Part shown: positions 35,243 to 44,460 of the stretch, piece after piece | Layout: each line of letters opens with the position of its first letter | Position numbering within the stretch: position 1 is the stretch's first letter | NCBI GenBank assembly: GCA_016933055.1 | Contig: JAFGBS010000008.1 | Location: 62,001-126,000, forward strand | Source: Promethearchaeota archaeon | GTDB taxonomy: Archaea; Asgardarchaeota; Lokiarchaeia; Sigyniarchaeales; Promethearchaeaceae | Reading direction: 5' to 3' | DNA length: 64,000 bases | Position numbers and translations under genes: made by a program | The notes under the pieces: generated by a model | The model's input: only the letters and a program-made list of their open reading frames with translations | Told to the model about the DNA's origin: nothing | Databases searched by the model: none

Positions 35243-36673
35243 ATGAAAAGATATATCTCTATTGATATATTGAAAGGCTTCTGTATGTTTCTGGTCATTT
35301 TTTTCCACGTACTTACGCGTAGCCTTGATATGAACATCATAGAGGATACATTAAGTGAATTCACTCCGATTTATTTGCCTTTATATTGTGTTATTGTGAT
35401 TTTAGGATATATCTCGCAATTTGATTTGGTGTTTATTTGCATCAGTGGGTTTGGGAATATTTTTTCAGTTCAACGTCAATGGGAACGTCTTATAACGCAA
35501 AAATCCTCCCTTAACGATAGGAAGGAAGGGTTTAGAGCCATTATGAGAACCCAACTCATCCGGGGGGGGTTCATCGCCATACTTGGATATGTATCTGAAT
35601 GGTTTTTCAATGGTATGATTGTTGATTTAATATCCCAAAATCCAAACTGGGTTACCAGTTCAATTAGCGCTTTCTTCTTCGCTCAAATATTGACCGTGAT
35701 GGGTTTAAGTAACATTTTCCTAAGTTTTGTCTATTTGATGCTATTACGAAACAGAAAGGAAAAATCAATTCAGATGGTATTACTCGGGTTATTTATTGGT
35801 TTTTTGGTCGTCACTCCAGGTATAATTGAATTGATAAAATTAAATCCAGTATTATGGAATAGTTTGGAGATTGGATGGGAACATAGAACGGTAGGGATGA
35901 ATATTTTATTATTTTTTCTCAATCCATTTATTCGTAGACATACACCCATCTTTCCTAACTTTAGCGCATCAGCATTAGGGGCAATAATGGCATATAAATT
36001 CTCTCAAGAAGGAGTTAAAAAGAAATTTATTAATTGGATGGTGCTAATTTCGATTGTTTTACAACTCGTCGGCTTAGGTTTCGCATATTTTGAATACCAA
36101 GGATATCAACGCATTCGGGATTATAATCTCGGCTCATTTTTATTTGCATATTCAGGAACCATTCTATTCATTTTGTTTTTTCTCTATTTTTTTGAGGTGC
36201 ATGGGTCGAAAAAAGTAATAGCTTATTCAAAATTCTGGAGAAGGCTGGGAATTTTCACATTAACATTATGGTGTACGCAATGGTTGATCATATTCCCTGC
36301 ATGGTTGATTCAAATCATCATTAACTGGATTTCAGGGACATGGACGGATTTTGTGAACAGTCCTCTTATTAATAATGGACTCACGATGTGGCAGTTTCTA
36401 ATCGCTCTTGTTTTCATCATCGGTTTTTATCATGGAATTCTCCTATTGTGGGAAAAAATCCAGTATATCGGTACTTTTGAATGGCTGACTGTGAAATTAA
36501 TCTCAAGTACTTATGGGAATGCAAAGAATAGGTTGGATATGGTGCAATCATTATACAATGTCGAGTCGTTTATCCCCGAACGCATTAAGTATTACAAATC
36601 GTGGCAATTAACAATAGGAATTCTCCTTTTTTGCCTATTTGCGGTGATTCATGCAATGTTTTACCTAATTTAG
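35243..36673 (+). CDS. Membrane acyltransferase-like protein (HGSNAT/DUF1624 type), paralogue 2
   Basis: A 476-residue polytopic membrane protein closely similar in layout to the divergent gene at 33692. It starts RYISIDILKGFCMFLVIFFH, keeping the Asp, Lys/Arg-Gly and His pattern, has matching central motifs (MRTQLIRGGFIAILGYVSEW compared with LIRGLFIAVLGYVAEV in paralogue 1), and ends with GTFEWLTVKLISS. The two genes share a 93-base promoter region and probably arose by duplication with inversion. The substrate is unknown. The following 240 bases hold no gene before the run of small four-TM proteins. Confidence 0.78.
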   Translation: MKRYISIDILKGFCMFLVIFFHVLTRSLDMNIIEDTLSEFTPIYLPLYCVIVILGYISQFDLVFICISGFGNIFSVQRQWERLITQKSSLNDRKEGFRAIMRTQLIRGGFIAILGYVSEWFFNGMIVDLISQNPNWVTSSISAFFFAQILTVMGLSNIFLSFVYLMLLRNRKEKSIQMVLLGLFIGFLVVTPGIIELIKLNPVLWNSLEIGWEHRTVGMNILLFFLNPFIRRHTPIFPNFSASALGAIMAYKFSQEGVKKKFINWMVLISIVLQLVGLGFAYFEYQGYQRIRDYNLGSFLFAYSGTILFILFFLYFFEVHGSKKVIAYSKFWRRLGIFTLTLWCTQWLIIFPAWLIQIIINWISGTWTDFVNSPLINNGLTMWQFLIALVFIIGFYHGILLLWEKIQYIGTFEWLTVKLISSTYGNAKNRLDMVQSLYNVESFIPERIKYYKSWQLTIGILLFCLFAVIHAMFYLI

Positions 36674-36916
36674 ACTCCTTGGGATTAGTACAATAATCAT
36701 CTTGATATGATTTATTAAACTATCTATCTATTCTTATAATCTTACAATTCAATCTAATGATTCAGCATTTTATTTTATACCGAATACCCTTCAGAATTGA
36801 CAATTTTGACAAGTGAATTCTATCTAATCATTAAGATTTAAGTAGATAATTCAATTTATATGATAATAATGATTTTCACAAAATCATTGTAAAAAATCAA
36901 ATTGAGGATATTCAAA

Positions 36917-37414
36917 ATGGCAAAAGGTGGTAAAATCCTAGCTTTGCTGGGTGGAATACTTGTATTTATAGGAACTTTTGGTTTATCGTTATTTACATCT
37001 GGTTCTTCTTATTTTTACGGAATTGGATTAATCTATCCATTCGGAAATTTCATAGGGCTTTTCGCAGGCAATTGGATCAACATTTTAATTGGTATAGGAG
37101 TTGTCTTGTATCTTCTTGCTTTTGTACTTATTTTAATTGGAATAAAAGTTCGATTGCTCGCTTTAATTGGATCAATTTTTCCGTTAGCCATGGCAACTTT
37201 TGTGCTATTAGGCGCATTCAATCTCTGGACAGGGGCTTATTTCTATATTGGGAACATTATTGGAGGAGGTGGAATGCCTGCTTTAGTGACGCAATGGATT
37301 CCATTATCGTTCTCCCAAGTTGTCTTTAATGGAATTGATCTGGGTACTTGGGTTATTCTTTTGGGTGCAGTATTAGCGTTAATCAGTAGTTTTATCACTC
37401 GAGAAGATTATTAA
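36917..37414 (+). CDS. Small four-TM membrane protein, tandem family A member 1
   Basis: A 165-residue protein with four hydrophobic segments: GKILALLGGILVFIGTFGLS, a second around 55-77, a third around 80-100 and a C-terminal one in TWVILLGAVLALISSFITRE. The first and last segments are shared with the next two genes, so these are tandem paralogues. Function is unknown; no catalytic motif is visible. ATG 36917 is chosen over an upstream in-frame TTG (36902) because the paralogues all begin at the equivalent K/R-[IF]-LAL[LI]G point. Confidence 0.75.
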   Translation: MAKGGKILALLGGILVFIGTFGLSLFTSGSSYFYGIGLIYPFGNFIGLFAGNWINILIGIGVVLYLLAFVLILIGIKVRLLALIGSIFPLAMATFVLLGAFNLWTGAYFYIGNIIGGGGMPALVTQWIPLSFSQVVFNGIDLGTWVILLGAVLALISSFITREDY

Positions 37415-37589
37415 AATCACATCAATTTTTTTTTCACTTTGTTGGAATTCATAAGGTCCGATTTTAGGTCATATACCGTTATATAGCTTGTTTCTAGGGT
37501 TCCAACTTATTGTTTAGGTATTGTTATTAAACAAGGATTTAAATTTCTACATAATCTTATTAATTGTATCTTTTAAAGAGGTAAAAAAA

Positions 37590-38054
37590 ATGAAAATAGG
37601 TAGGTTATTAGCTTTAATTGGAACAATTCTATCAATAATAGGCACGTTCTTATTCACATTGTATTCATATATTAATCCTGTTTATGGCGTTGGTGGAATA
37701 ATTAGTCTCGCTTCAGCGTTTAGTCTTGCAACTAGTTGGATCGATTTTGTATTAATTATCGTGTTCATCATCTTTATCTTAGCATGTATAGTACAGTTAA
37801 TCGGTATCCCTAATAGTATATCGGCAATAATAGGGGGGGGAATAACTCTGATTTTTTGCGTATTTATATTTCTGGGAGTCTTCGGACTAATTCCTGGATT
37901 TACAAATGGAATTGGATTTCTATTAGACCATACCGAGTGGATTCCGGGGGTGATTCCGGTAACTGTGGAACTTCTGGGTGTTGGGTTAGGGACCTATATT
38001 GCCACAGTAGGTGGAATCATATCCCTTGTGAGTGGCTTTTTCCCACGAGAATAG
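37590..38054 (+). CDS. Small four-TM membrane protein, tandem family A member 2
   Basis: A 154-residue paralogue of its neighbours. The first segment is IGRLLALIGTILSIIGTFLF and the last is LGTYIATVGGIISLVSGFFP followed by RE, the same ending seen in members 1 and 3. AAAGAGGT precedes the ATG at 37590, which fixes the start over an upstream in-frame codon at 37521. Spacing of 175 bases from member 1 and 124 bases to member 3 suggests each may have its own promoter, or a loose operon. Function is unknown. Confidence 0.75.
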   Translation: MKIGRLLALIGTILSIIGTFLFTLYSYINPVYGVGGIISLASAFSLATSWIDFVLIIVFIIFILACIVQLIGIPNSISAIIGGGITLIFCVFIFLGVFGLIPGFTNGIGFLLDHTEWIPGVIPVTVELLGVGLGTYIATVGGIISLVSGFFPRE

Positions 38055-38178
38055 TATAACACTCTTTTTTATCATTTCTTTAATTATTTTAAGTTTTTTT
38101 AATTTCTATGGATATATTTTTAGGAATATTGCACTATTTGAATTATATCATTTTTCACCATCATAACAGGTGTATATT

Positions 38179-38685
38179 ATGGATACTGGTAAATTTTTAG
38201 CGCTTTTGGGGGGTATAATAACATTTGCGGGAACTTGGTGGCTAACATTATTTGCAGTGAGTGCTACAGAGTTTGCTTATGCTGTTGGAGGAATTATGCA
38301 GTATAGTAATATAATTGCGAACGCCGCGTCTAATGCCTTAGGTGTAGATCCTTGGGTCATCTATTTGCTTGTTGTTTTTTATTCCATTTATTTGATCTCA
38401 TTCATCTTTCAATTGTTAGGAGGAAAAAGTAGAATATCGGCATTTATTGGTTCTATCCTTCCCTTAGCTGTTGGTGTAATGATTATGGTTTACTCCTTAT
38501 TTGGTTCTTTTAGTATCATTATGCCGATAATGGGCACATTTTCAGGTGACGCAGTAATTGAGGGATGGTTTCCCTTTAATTACGTAATTGGTTCACAAAT
38601 CGAGGCTATTGGGACCTATGCTATTATATTTGGTTCACTTTTAGCTTTCATTAGTGCATTTATTCCAAGAAAAGATCAGTACTAA
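38179..38685 (+). CDS. Small four-TM membrane protein, tandem family A member 3
   Basis: A 168-residue paralogue. It begins MDTGKFLALLGGIITFAGTW and ends IGTYAIIFGSLLAFISAFIP with RKDQY. The loop between the first two helices, and the loop before the last helix, vary most among the three, which would fit outward-facing parts with different partners. ATG 38179 is preferred over GTG at 38170. It converges with the DUF1801 gene with a gap of three bases. Function is unknown. Confidence 0.75.
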   Translation: MDTGKFLALLGGIITFAGTWWLTLFAVSATEFAYAVGGIMQYSNIIANAASNALGVDPWVIYLLVVFYSIYLISFIFQLLGGKSRISAFIGSILPLAVGVMIMVYSLFGSFSIIMPIMGTFSGDAVIEGWFPFNYVIGSQIEAIGTYAIIFGSLLAFISAFIPRKDQY

Positions 38686-38688
38686 AAA

Positions 38689-39069
38689 TCAAATCTTTCT
38701 TTTTCGAAAGGTCCTTTTTTTTTGAACATCACTTACTTGTTCGATAAGTAGATTAAGATCTTCTTTCATGTTAGCAAGTGTACTTATAGGAACAAAGCGT
38801 AATCTTGTTCCGCTCCCTTTTAATAAATTGCTGGGATCCATTAGACGTGTGCCTTCAAAAAAAAATAGTTTGATATGATCATATTCGGGTTTTATTGCAA
38901 TAATTGATCGGGGAATTCCGTAGGTTATCCACTTCATGCCAATATGCACCTTTTCCTGAGCGTTCGGAATGATTTTCAATATCATCACTCGTAAACTCAA
39001 AGCAATTTTTCGAATTTTTTCTGGGAATTTTTCCAAATATTTCCCAAATGTTTGATCTTGCGACACCAC
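38689..39069 (-). CDS. DUF1801 (YdhG-like) domain protein
   Basis: A 126-residue soluble protein matching the DUF1801 pattern: FPEKIRKIALSLRVMILKII, then EKVHIGMKWITYGIPRSIIA, YDHIKLFFFEGTRLMDPSNL and TRLRFVPIST. Proteins of this fold are small, often induced by stress or close to iron-chaperone-like homologues, but no biochemical role is established. Start codons are GTG at 39069 or the following GTG at 39066, with AAGGGA just upstream. It lies directly downstream of nothing on its strand except the PatB-like gene 29 bases before, so the pair may share a transcript. Confidence 0.82.
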   Translation of the reverse strand: MVSQDQTFGKYLEKFPEKIRKIALSLRVMILKIIPNAQEKVHIGMKWITYGIPRSIIAIKPEYDHIKLFFFEGTRLMDPSNLLKGSGTRLRFVPISTLANMKEDLNLLIEQVSDVQKKRTFRKRKI

Positions 39070-39098
39070 GGACTTTCCCTTAACTATATATTAACAAA

Positions 39099-40310
39099 TT
39101 AATTTCGATTGCTTATAGCATTTAATGAATCGGATGCTATTCTTAAATTCTGCATTGCTTTTTGAACTATACTTCTTGGTAAACCGATACTCAATCTTTG
39201 AAAACCAAATCCTTCATCTCCATAGAATTGACCATCAACTGAAATTAAATTTGCTTGGTCCAACAGGAAAGAAAATATTTTATCATGAGGAATACCAATT
39301 TCACGAAAATCTAACCAGATTGTTGGCGTTCCCTCTCGTTTAATTACTTTTATTTTCAAATCATTTTGAATGATATAGTTTTCGATGTATGAATAATTTT
39401 CATCTAAATATTGAGTAAGAAGATTTGCATATTCTTCACATTCAGTATATGCAACCATTAGTGCGGTAATAGCAAATACATTAGGTGCATAAACGAATTT
39501 TTTATCAATTATTGGATAAAATCTATTACGGATTTCAGGATTGGTTATATGATAATTAGATATTTTTAATCCTGATAAATTGAATGTTTTTGAGGGGGAT
39601 GTTAAAGTTATCGTTATATTCGAGATGTCTTCAGAGATCGATGTAATAGGCACATAAGCATGATCTTTTGCAGTCAAATCACTGTGAATATCGTCAGATA
39701 CTATAAGAGTATTATGCGAGACACATAAATCTCCCAATTTTCGTAATTCTCGTTCATTCCATACTCTTCCTACAGGATTATGAGGATTACATAATGCTAA
39801 CATTTTTATTTTTTTTTTTTCGAAGATGCGTTCTAATAAATCAAAATTAATTAAGTATTTATCATTTTCAAGGAATAGGGGAACTCTTACAACTTTCCTT
39901 CCATATTCTTCTACGCCTTCAATAAATGGCCGATAAATGGGAGTTAATATGAGGACGTTGTCTTTTGGGATGGTAAAATGATTTATAATTGTTCGATAAC
40001 TGCTGATTATACCCGTACCAAATTGTAAATCCTCCCTTTTATAGGAGATACTGTGTCGTTTATTAAACCAGTCAACTATGCAGTTATAATATTCATCTTT
40101 CACTAATGTGTAACCATAAATCCCATGAGATGCACGTCTCTTAATTGCGTTTATGACAGGTTTAGGGCATTCAAAATCCATTTCAGCGTGATTGAAAGGG
40201 AGAAGGTCGGTTCGGTTAAATCTCTCTTTCATGTAGTCGGGATCCCATTTTAAAGACCAAGTTTGGGTTCGATCAATAATTTTATCGAACTGGGATATAC
40301 TAAATGCCAT
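39099..40310 (-). CDS. MalY/PatB family PLP-dependent aminotransferase (cystathionine beta-lyase-like)
   Basis: A 403-residue fold-type I PLP enzyme. Diagnostic stretches are LPFNHAEMDFECPKPVINAI (the family's MDF motif), GIYGYTLVKDEYYNCIVDWF, LCNPHNPVGRVWNERELRKL, SDDIHSDLT and the PLP-lysine motif TLTSPSKTFNLSGLKIS. Enzymes of this group cleave cystathionine or cysteine (C-S lyase) or act as aminotransferases, and sequence does not separate them. Its length is normal. It is the upstream member of a possible pair with the DUF1801 gene and lies downstream of the aldolase gene, separated by 74 bases. Confidence 0.88.
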   Translation of the reverse strand: MAFSISQFDKIIDRTQTWSLKWDPDYMKERFNRTDLLPFNHAEMDFECPKPVINAIKRRASHGIYGYTLVKDEYYNCIVDWFNKRHSISYKREDLQFGTGIISSYRTIINHFTIPKDNVLILTPIYRPFIEGVEEYGRKVVRVPLFLENDKYLINFDLLERIFEKKKIKMLALCNPHNPVGRVWNERELRKLGDLCVSHNTLIVSDDIHSDLTAKDHAYVPITSISEDISNITITLTSPSKTFNLSGLKISNYHITNPEIRNRFYPIIDKKFVYAPNVFAITALMVAYTECEEYANLLTQYLDENYSYIENYIIQNDLKIKVIKREGTPTIWLDFREIGIPHDKIFSFLLDQANLISVDGQFYGDEGFGFQRLSIGLPRSIVQKAMQNLRIASDSLNAISNRN

Positions 40311-40384
40311 AATTAAGTCAAATTTTAACTTGATTTAAATATGATCTGCAAAAAAAAGAAGAAAAAATTGAAACTTAATAAAAA

Positions 40385-41461
40385 TTATGCTAACGTAATT
40401 TCATCGCATAAATAGACATCTTGAACCGAATTGAGGATCTTGATTCCATCAGCCATTGATTTTTTGAAAGCTTTTCTACCTAGAATCAATCCCATACCAC
40501 CCGACCTCTTGTTAATAACCGCTGACATAACCGCATCATGCAAATCAGAAGAACCGGATTCTCCTCCAGAATTTATTAATCCTGCCCTTCCCATATAACA
40601 ATTCGCGACTTCATACCGATTCCAGTCAATTGGGTGTTCCGGGGCTAGTTTTTCATAAACCAATTTATCAGTTTTTGCGAAATTCAATTCCAAGAATCCA
40701 CGATTCGTGTTAGAAAGCTTTTGCTTGATTAAATCAGCTTCTATGGTTACTCCCAAATGGTTAGCCTGAGAGCATATATCATTAGCTGCATGGTAATCTT
40801 TTCCTTCTTTGATATATTCATCCTTGTTTCTAGTATAACACCACAAAATGGTGACTAATCCCAATTCATGTGCGTATTTGAAACTTTCACTGATCTCCTG
40901 AATCTGACGTCTACTCTCGGGGGAGCCGAAATAAATAGTTGCTCCCACCGCCGCCGCTCCCAAATCAAATGCTTGTTCCACCGATGCAAATAATGTTTGA
41001 TCAGAAATTTCTGGTAAAGTTAGTAGTTCATTATGATTTATTTTTACAATAAATGGTATCTTACGCGCATATCGACGGGAAATAGATCCTAACACTCCTA
41101 GCGTAGATGCAACCGCACTGCATCCCCCCTCCAATGCCAGCTTAATAATGTTTTCGGGATCAAAATATAGTGGATTAGCTGCAAAACTTGCCGAAGCGGT
41201 ATGTTCGATTCCTTGATCCACGGGTAAAATGGATATATATCCCGTGCCAGCAAGTCTTCCTCTTTGATTGAATAATCGGTGATAGTTATTAAGCACTCGG
41301 TTATTCCTATCGGTTTTTTCAAACACTCGTTCTATGAAATCTGGACCGGGAGGGTGAATTAATTCCTTAGGAATTCCTTTACAAGTGTGTTCCAGTAATT
41401 TGTCTGCGTCTGCTCCAAGCAGTTTTTTTATTTCTGTAAAACTCATTTTTTGTTGAGACAT
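40385..41461 (-). CDS. Class I fructose-bisphosphate aldolase, DhnA/FbaB type
   Basis: A 358-residue Schiff-base aldolase of the archaeal/FbaB type. It has [69 protein letters not shown], and the ADLIKQKL strand that holds the expected Schiff-base lysine. It splits or forms fructose 1,6-bisphosphate in glycolysis and gluconeogenesis. It is the length of FbaB (about 350) rather than the short 260-residue form. No other glycolytic gene is next to it. A membrane-bound regulator gene lies 28 bases upstream on the same strand. Confidence 0.93.
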   Translation of the reverse strand: MSQQKMSFTEIKKLLGADADKLLEHTCKGIPKELIHPPGPDFIERVFEKTDRNNRVLNNYHRLFNQRGRLAGTGYISILPVDQGIEHTASASFAANPLYFDPENIIKLALEGGCSAVASTLGVLGSISRRYARKIPFIVKINHNELLTLPEISDQTLFASVEQAFDLGAAAVGATIYFGSPESRRQIQEISESFKYAHELGLVTILWCYTRNKDEYIKEGKDYHAANDICSQANHLGVTIEADLIKQKLSNTNRGFLELNFAKTDKLVYEKLAPEHPIDWNRYEVANCYMGRAGLINSGGESGSSDLHDAVMSAVINKRSGGMGLILGRKAFKKSMADGIKILNSVQDVYLCDEITLA

Positions 41462-41489
41462 ACGCTCATAGTAAGGAACTTTGCATTAA

Positions 41490-42218
41490 TTAAACTTGTT
41501 GTGAAGATGTAGAATCATTTATGTATAACCCCTTCTGGTTACCGTGTTGGATTGAAATTATATATCCCCCTGCAATTAGCTTATCAATATGATATTTTAT
41601 CTTATTTCGCTGCTGAGGCATGTTCAAATTACGTGCTATTTCGCTGGCTATAATTCCTGGATTTTCTTTTATCAATTTAAATATGGATTCACGAAGAGGG
41701 AATTTTAACAAGAAATCAAAATCACTTTTATTTTCGTCACCTACCGGAAAAAATAACAAGTTCTGTCCATGACGCAATTTTTGGATAATTCCGTAATGTA
41801 ATAGGATCGTTAAATGGTGTCTAAATTGACCAGGAGATAAACAACTTTTTTTACGAAGAGCATTGTAATGGATTCCTGACTCCTCAATCACGATTTCGAT
41901 GATCAGTTTACGGTTTTCATTATCTATTACTTGGTTGTATGTTAACCTATGATTATGATAATTCAAATCATTTCGTAAATTCCGAAAATATGACACATAT
42001 TCCCTTATCTCTATAACTGAGAAAATTGCCAGGAATAATGATATCAACAAAGTTAGAATGAAGATTATGACTTGGATTTCAGTAGGGTCTGCTAATATTG
42101 GTCTTTTCCATTCAATACTAACCAATATTATCAATGTAGCTATTATAAGTATCGAAAATAACGCAATCGCCATTTTTAGGTATCGATAGATTACTTGATG
42201 ATACTCTTTAGACGCCAT
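41490..42218 (-). CDS. Membrane-anchored protein with two winged-helix DNA-binding domains
   Basis: A 242-residue protein. Two hydrophobic helices at about 16-35 and 47-67 anchor it, with a short loop between them. The cytoplasmic part has two winged-helix-like units: one at about 95-160 (IHYNALRKKSCLSPGQFRHH, then HYGIIQKLRHGQNLLFFPVG) and one at about 170-235 (IFKLIKENPGIIASEIARNL, then GYIISIQHGNQKGLYI). This points to a transcription regulator held at the membrane. It is the gene upstream of the aldolase and is divergent from a DNA methyltransferase, so either could be its target. The signal it senses is unknown. Confidence 0.78.
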   Translation of the reverse strand: MASKEYHQVIYRYLKMAIALFSILIIATLIILVSIEWKRPILADPTEIQVIIFILTLLISLFLAIFSVIEIREYVSYFRNLRNDLNYHNHRLTYNQVIDNENRKLIIEIVIEESGIHYNALRKKSCLSPGQFRHHLTILLHYGIIQKLRHGQNLLFFPVGDENKSDFDFLLKFPLRESIFKLIKENPGIIASEIARNLNMPQQRNKIKYHIDKLIAGGYIISIQHGNQKGLYINDSTSSQQV

Positions 42219-42300
42219 TAATAATGATGAAAGATTTTTTTGTTATTTATAATTCTTGTGGAACAGTTTTTGTACATACTTGAGTATAATATTTATAGAA

Positions 42301-43311
42301 ATGGATTTTCAACATAGAATGATAATTGATGATCAATGTGTATATTTTTCATCTTCAGAACGAATGAATGAATTGAGCAATAATATTATTGATATAGTAA
42401 TTACATCTCCACCTTATAATCGGGGAAAGAATTATTCGGTTTCGGTAAACAGTGAAGAAGGTTATAATGATGCTTTACCAGAAAAAGATTATTTAAATTT
42501 TCTAGAACGAGTCTGGGGGGAATGTTATCGAGTTGCATCTGAAAGTGCGGTATTTTTCCTGAATATCGGTGATTCTGCAAACAATCAAGGAATTTCTGAA
42601 AAAGTGGTAAAAACTGCTGTTTCTGCTGGATGGAAACGGATTCAAGACATTGTGTGGATTAAATCAATCTATGGTCGAGGTCATTATACTCCCTCTGGCA
42701 GTATCAGACGATTCAATAATGTATGGGAACATATCTATTTATTAGTGAAAAATAAAAGAAAATATCGATTAAATACAAAAGCAGTGGGAATCCCTTATGC
42801 AGATAAATCGAACATTGGGAGGTATGGAGATACTGATTTGAGGGATCCTGGTAATGTATTTCATATTGAATATGAAAAAACGACAGGCAATACTATAAAA
42901 AAAGGTCATGATGCTCCTTTTCCAATAGGATTACCATATATTTGCATAAAAGCTGTACCGAAAGCAAATACCATACTGGACCCTTTCCTAGGAACAGGAA
43001 CAACACTAGCTGCTTCTTCATGTTTAGGAAAAAAAGGATTTGGGTATGAGTTGTATCCCCGTAAGGACTTAATTATCAATACAATACAAGCTGGAAAAAA
43101 TTACTCTCCTAAACCAGTTGTCTTAATCCCGCATTATGAAATAACTATCAAGAACTTAGTTTCGCTTATCGAGGATAGTCTATCGAAAATTTCTATAACA
43201 ACAAAAAAAGAATTCTTGGAGTATAAAATTACACTTGAATCCCTTGAAAAATTAGGTATTGATTCGCCTTTAGTTGGTACATTAACTCAATTATTAAAAC
43301 AAAATAATTAA
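42301..43311 (+). CDS. DNA methyltransferase, beta-class (N4-cytosine or N6-adenine), orphan
   Basis: A 336-residue enzyme. The catalytic motif IV comes first, IVITSPPYNRGKNYS (residues about 33-47), and SAM motif I comes late, ILDPFLGTGTTLAASSC, near residue 225. That order is the beta class. Lys-rich and aromatic stretches between them (YGRGHYTPSGSIRRFNNVWE) form the rest of the core. TSPPY allows either N4-cytosine or N6-adenine methylation. I chose ATG 42301; an ATG at 42319 is 29 bases after a TATA-like tataatattta and could give a leaderless transcript. No endonuclease gene follows, so it looks like a solitary methylase. Confidence 0.88.
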   Translation: MDFQHRMIIDDQCVYFSSSERMNELSNNIIDIVITSPPYNRGKNYSVSVNSEEGYNDALPEKDYLNFLERVWGECYRVASESAVFFLNIGDSANNQGISEKVVKTAVSAGWKRIQDIVWIKSIYGRGHYTPSGSIRRFNNVWEHIYLLVKNKRKYRLNTKAVGIPYADKSNIGRYGDTDLRDPGNVFHIEYEKTTGNTIKKGHDAPFPIGLPYICIKAVPKANTILDPFLGTGTTLAASSCLGKKGFGYELYPRKDLIINTIQAGKNYSPKPVVLIPHYEITIKNLVSLIEDSLSKISITTKKEFLEYKITLESLEKLGIDSPLVGTLTQLLKQNN

Positions 43312-43335
43312 CAATTTTATCTGATCTTTCGAGTA

Positions 43336-44424
43336 CTATTTTTTACCGGAAGGATTATTTCGAGCATTTTCATTCAATGTAATTAACTCATTAAAAAGCT
43401 TATTTTCCTCCTCAGTTCCAAATTTCTCAATTAATATTCGGGTTTCTGGTGAGCATAAAATATCGGCGCTTTTATCAAACTGGTGAGAATATATATAGGA
43501 TAAACAGGTTTGAAGGAGAAATTGAATTGTCCAATTCTCATTCTTGCTATCTTTAGACAGGTTCAATCCTTTGGAGCTAAACGCAATAGCTTCTTGATAC
43601 TTTTGAGTTTTGATTTTTATATCAGCCATATGGTATATACTTTCCAATAAGCTTACGAAGTCATCTATTTGCTTCTGTTCAATTAAATCCACACTTTCTT
43701 GGTAATACATAAAAGCTTTTGGATCATTTTTTTTATTGAACTCGTCCCCCAGTAATTTTAAGAGGAGGATCACATTCATCGTATCTTCAAGGTTATCATA
43801 AACATTTAAAGCATTTTGATAATGGGTAATTGCTTTCTCATGCCAAGATAACTTGCTTGCACAAACACCTAATCCTTGAGAAATAGTGGCGTTTAAAACA
43901 AGATTGTTCTCGCTTTTTTCTAAATCCTTTGTTATATTTAAAGCCAGAAATAAATTCTCGTATGATTTTATATTATTTTCCAAATATAAATAGCAAGTTG
44001 CAATTTTAATGTAAATTTCAGCATTTAATGAACCAATACCCTCCCTTTTTTTGAATTCTATGGATTTTTCATAGAGGTCTATTGAATTCATATATTTTTT
44101 TTCTTGACGATAGATATCTGCAAGAATTTCTAAATCCGAGGACACTGTTGAATATTGTTTAATTTTGGTATGCAAATCAATGGCTTTCTCCAAATATTTT
44201 CTTCCTTCGGGGTAATTTCCGCATAATAAATAGGATTTCCCGACCGTCATGTGTAAATCTGCATATTGCTTTTCGTATTTTAATTCTTTGCAGATCGGAA
44301 TTGCTTTTATCGAATATTCTGCGGACAATTCATAATTTCCATTATCAAAATGTGTCCATCCTTCTTGAAGGAGTTCTTGAAGCTTTTTATCCAGATCTTC
44401 CATATTCGTGCAGGGCTCATCCAT
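43336..44424 (-). CDS. Tetratricopeptide-repeat protein
   Basis: A 362-residue helical protein made of TPR-like units, for example GWTHFDNGNYELSAEYSIKA, VGKSYLLCGNYPEGRKYLEK, LADIYRQEKKYMNSIDLYEK, KIATCYLYLENNIKSYENLF and HYQNALNVYDNLEDTMNVIL. Six to seven repeats fill the length. There is no signal peptide, membrane helix or enzymatic motif. It is probably a scaffold for protein contacts in the cytoplasm, partner unknown. It converges on the methyltransferase gene and lies downstream of the U32 peptidase gene by 36 bases, so it may be transcribed with it. Confidence 0.85.
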   Translation of the reverse strand: MDEPCTNMEDLDKKLQELLQEGWTHFDNGNYELSAEYSIKAIPICKELKYEKQYADLHMTVGKSYLLCGNYPEGRKYLEKAIDLHTKIKQYSTVSSDLEILADIYRQEKKYMNSIDLYEKSIEFKKREGIGSLNAEIYIKIATCYLYLENNIKSYENLFLALNITKDLEKSENNLVLNATISQGLGVCASKLSWHEKAITHYQNALNVYDNLEDTMNVILLLKLLGDEFNKKNDPKAFMYYQESVDLIEQKQIDDFVSLLESIYHMADIKIKTQKYQEAIAFSSKGLNLSKDSKNENWTIQFLLQTCLSYIYSHQFDKSADILCSPETRILIEKFGTEEENKLFNELITLNENARNNPSGKK

Positions 44425-44460
44425 TATGTAGCATGAAAATTTTACGCATTTATGATTATG

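Noticed and set aside
36839..36850. A 12-base match (taagtagataat) between the regions ahead of the tandem four-TM genes and near 58501-58512
   Set aside because: In AT-rich sequence of this length many 12-base matches are expected by chance, and the orientation relative to the genes differs.
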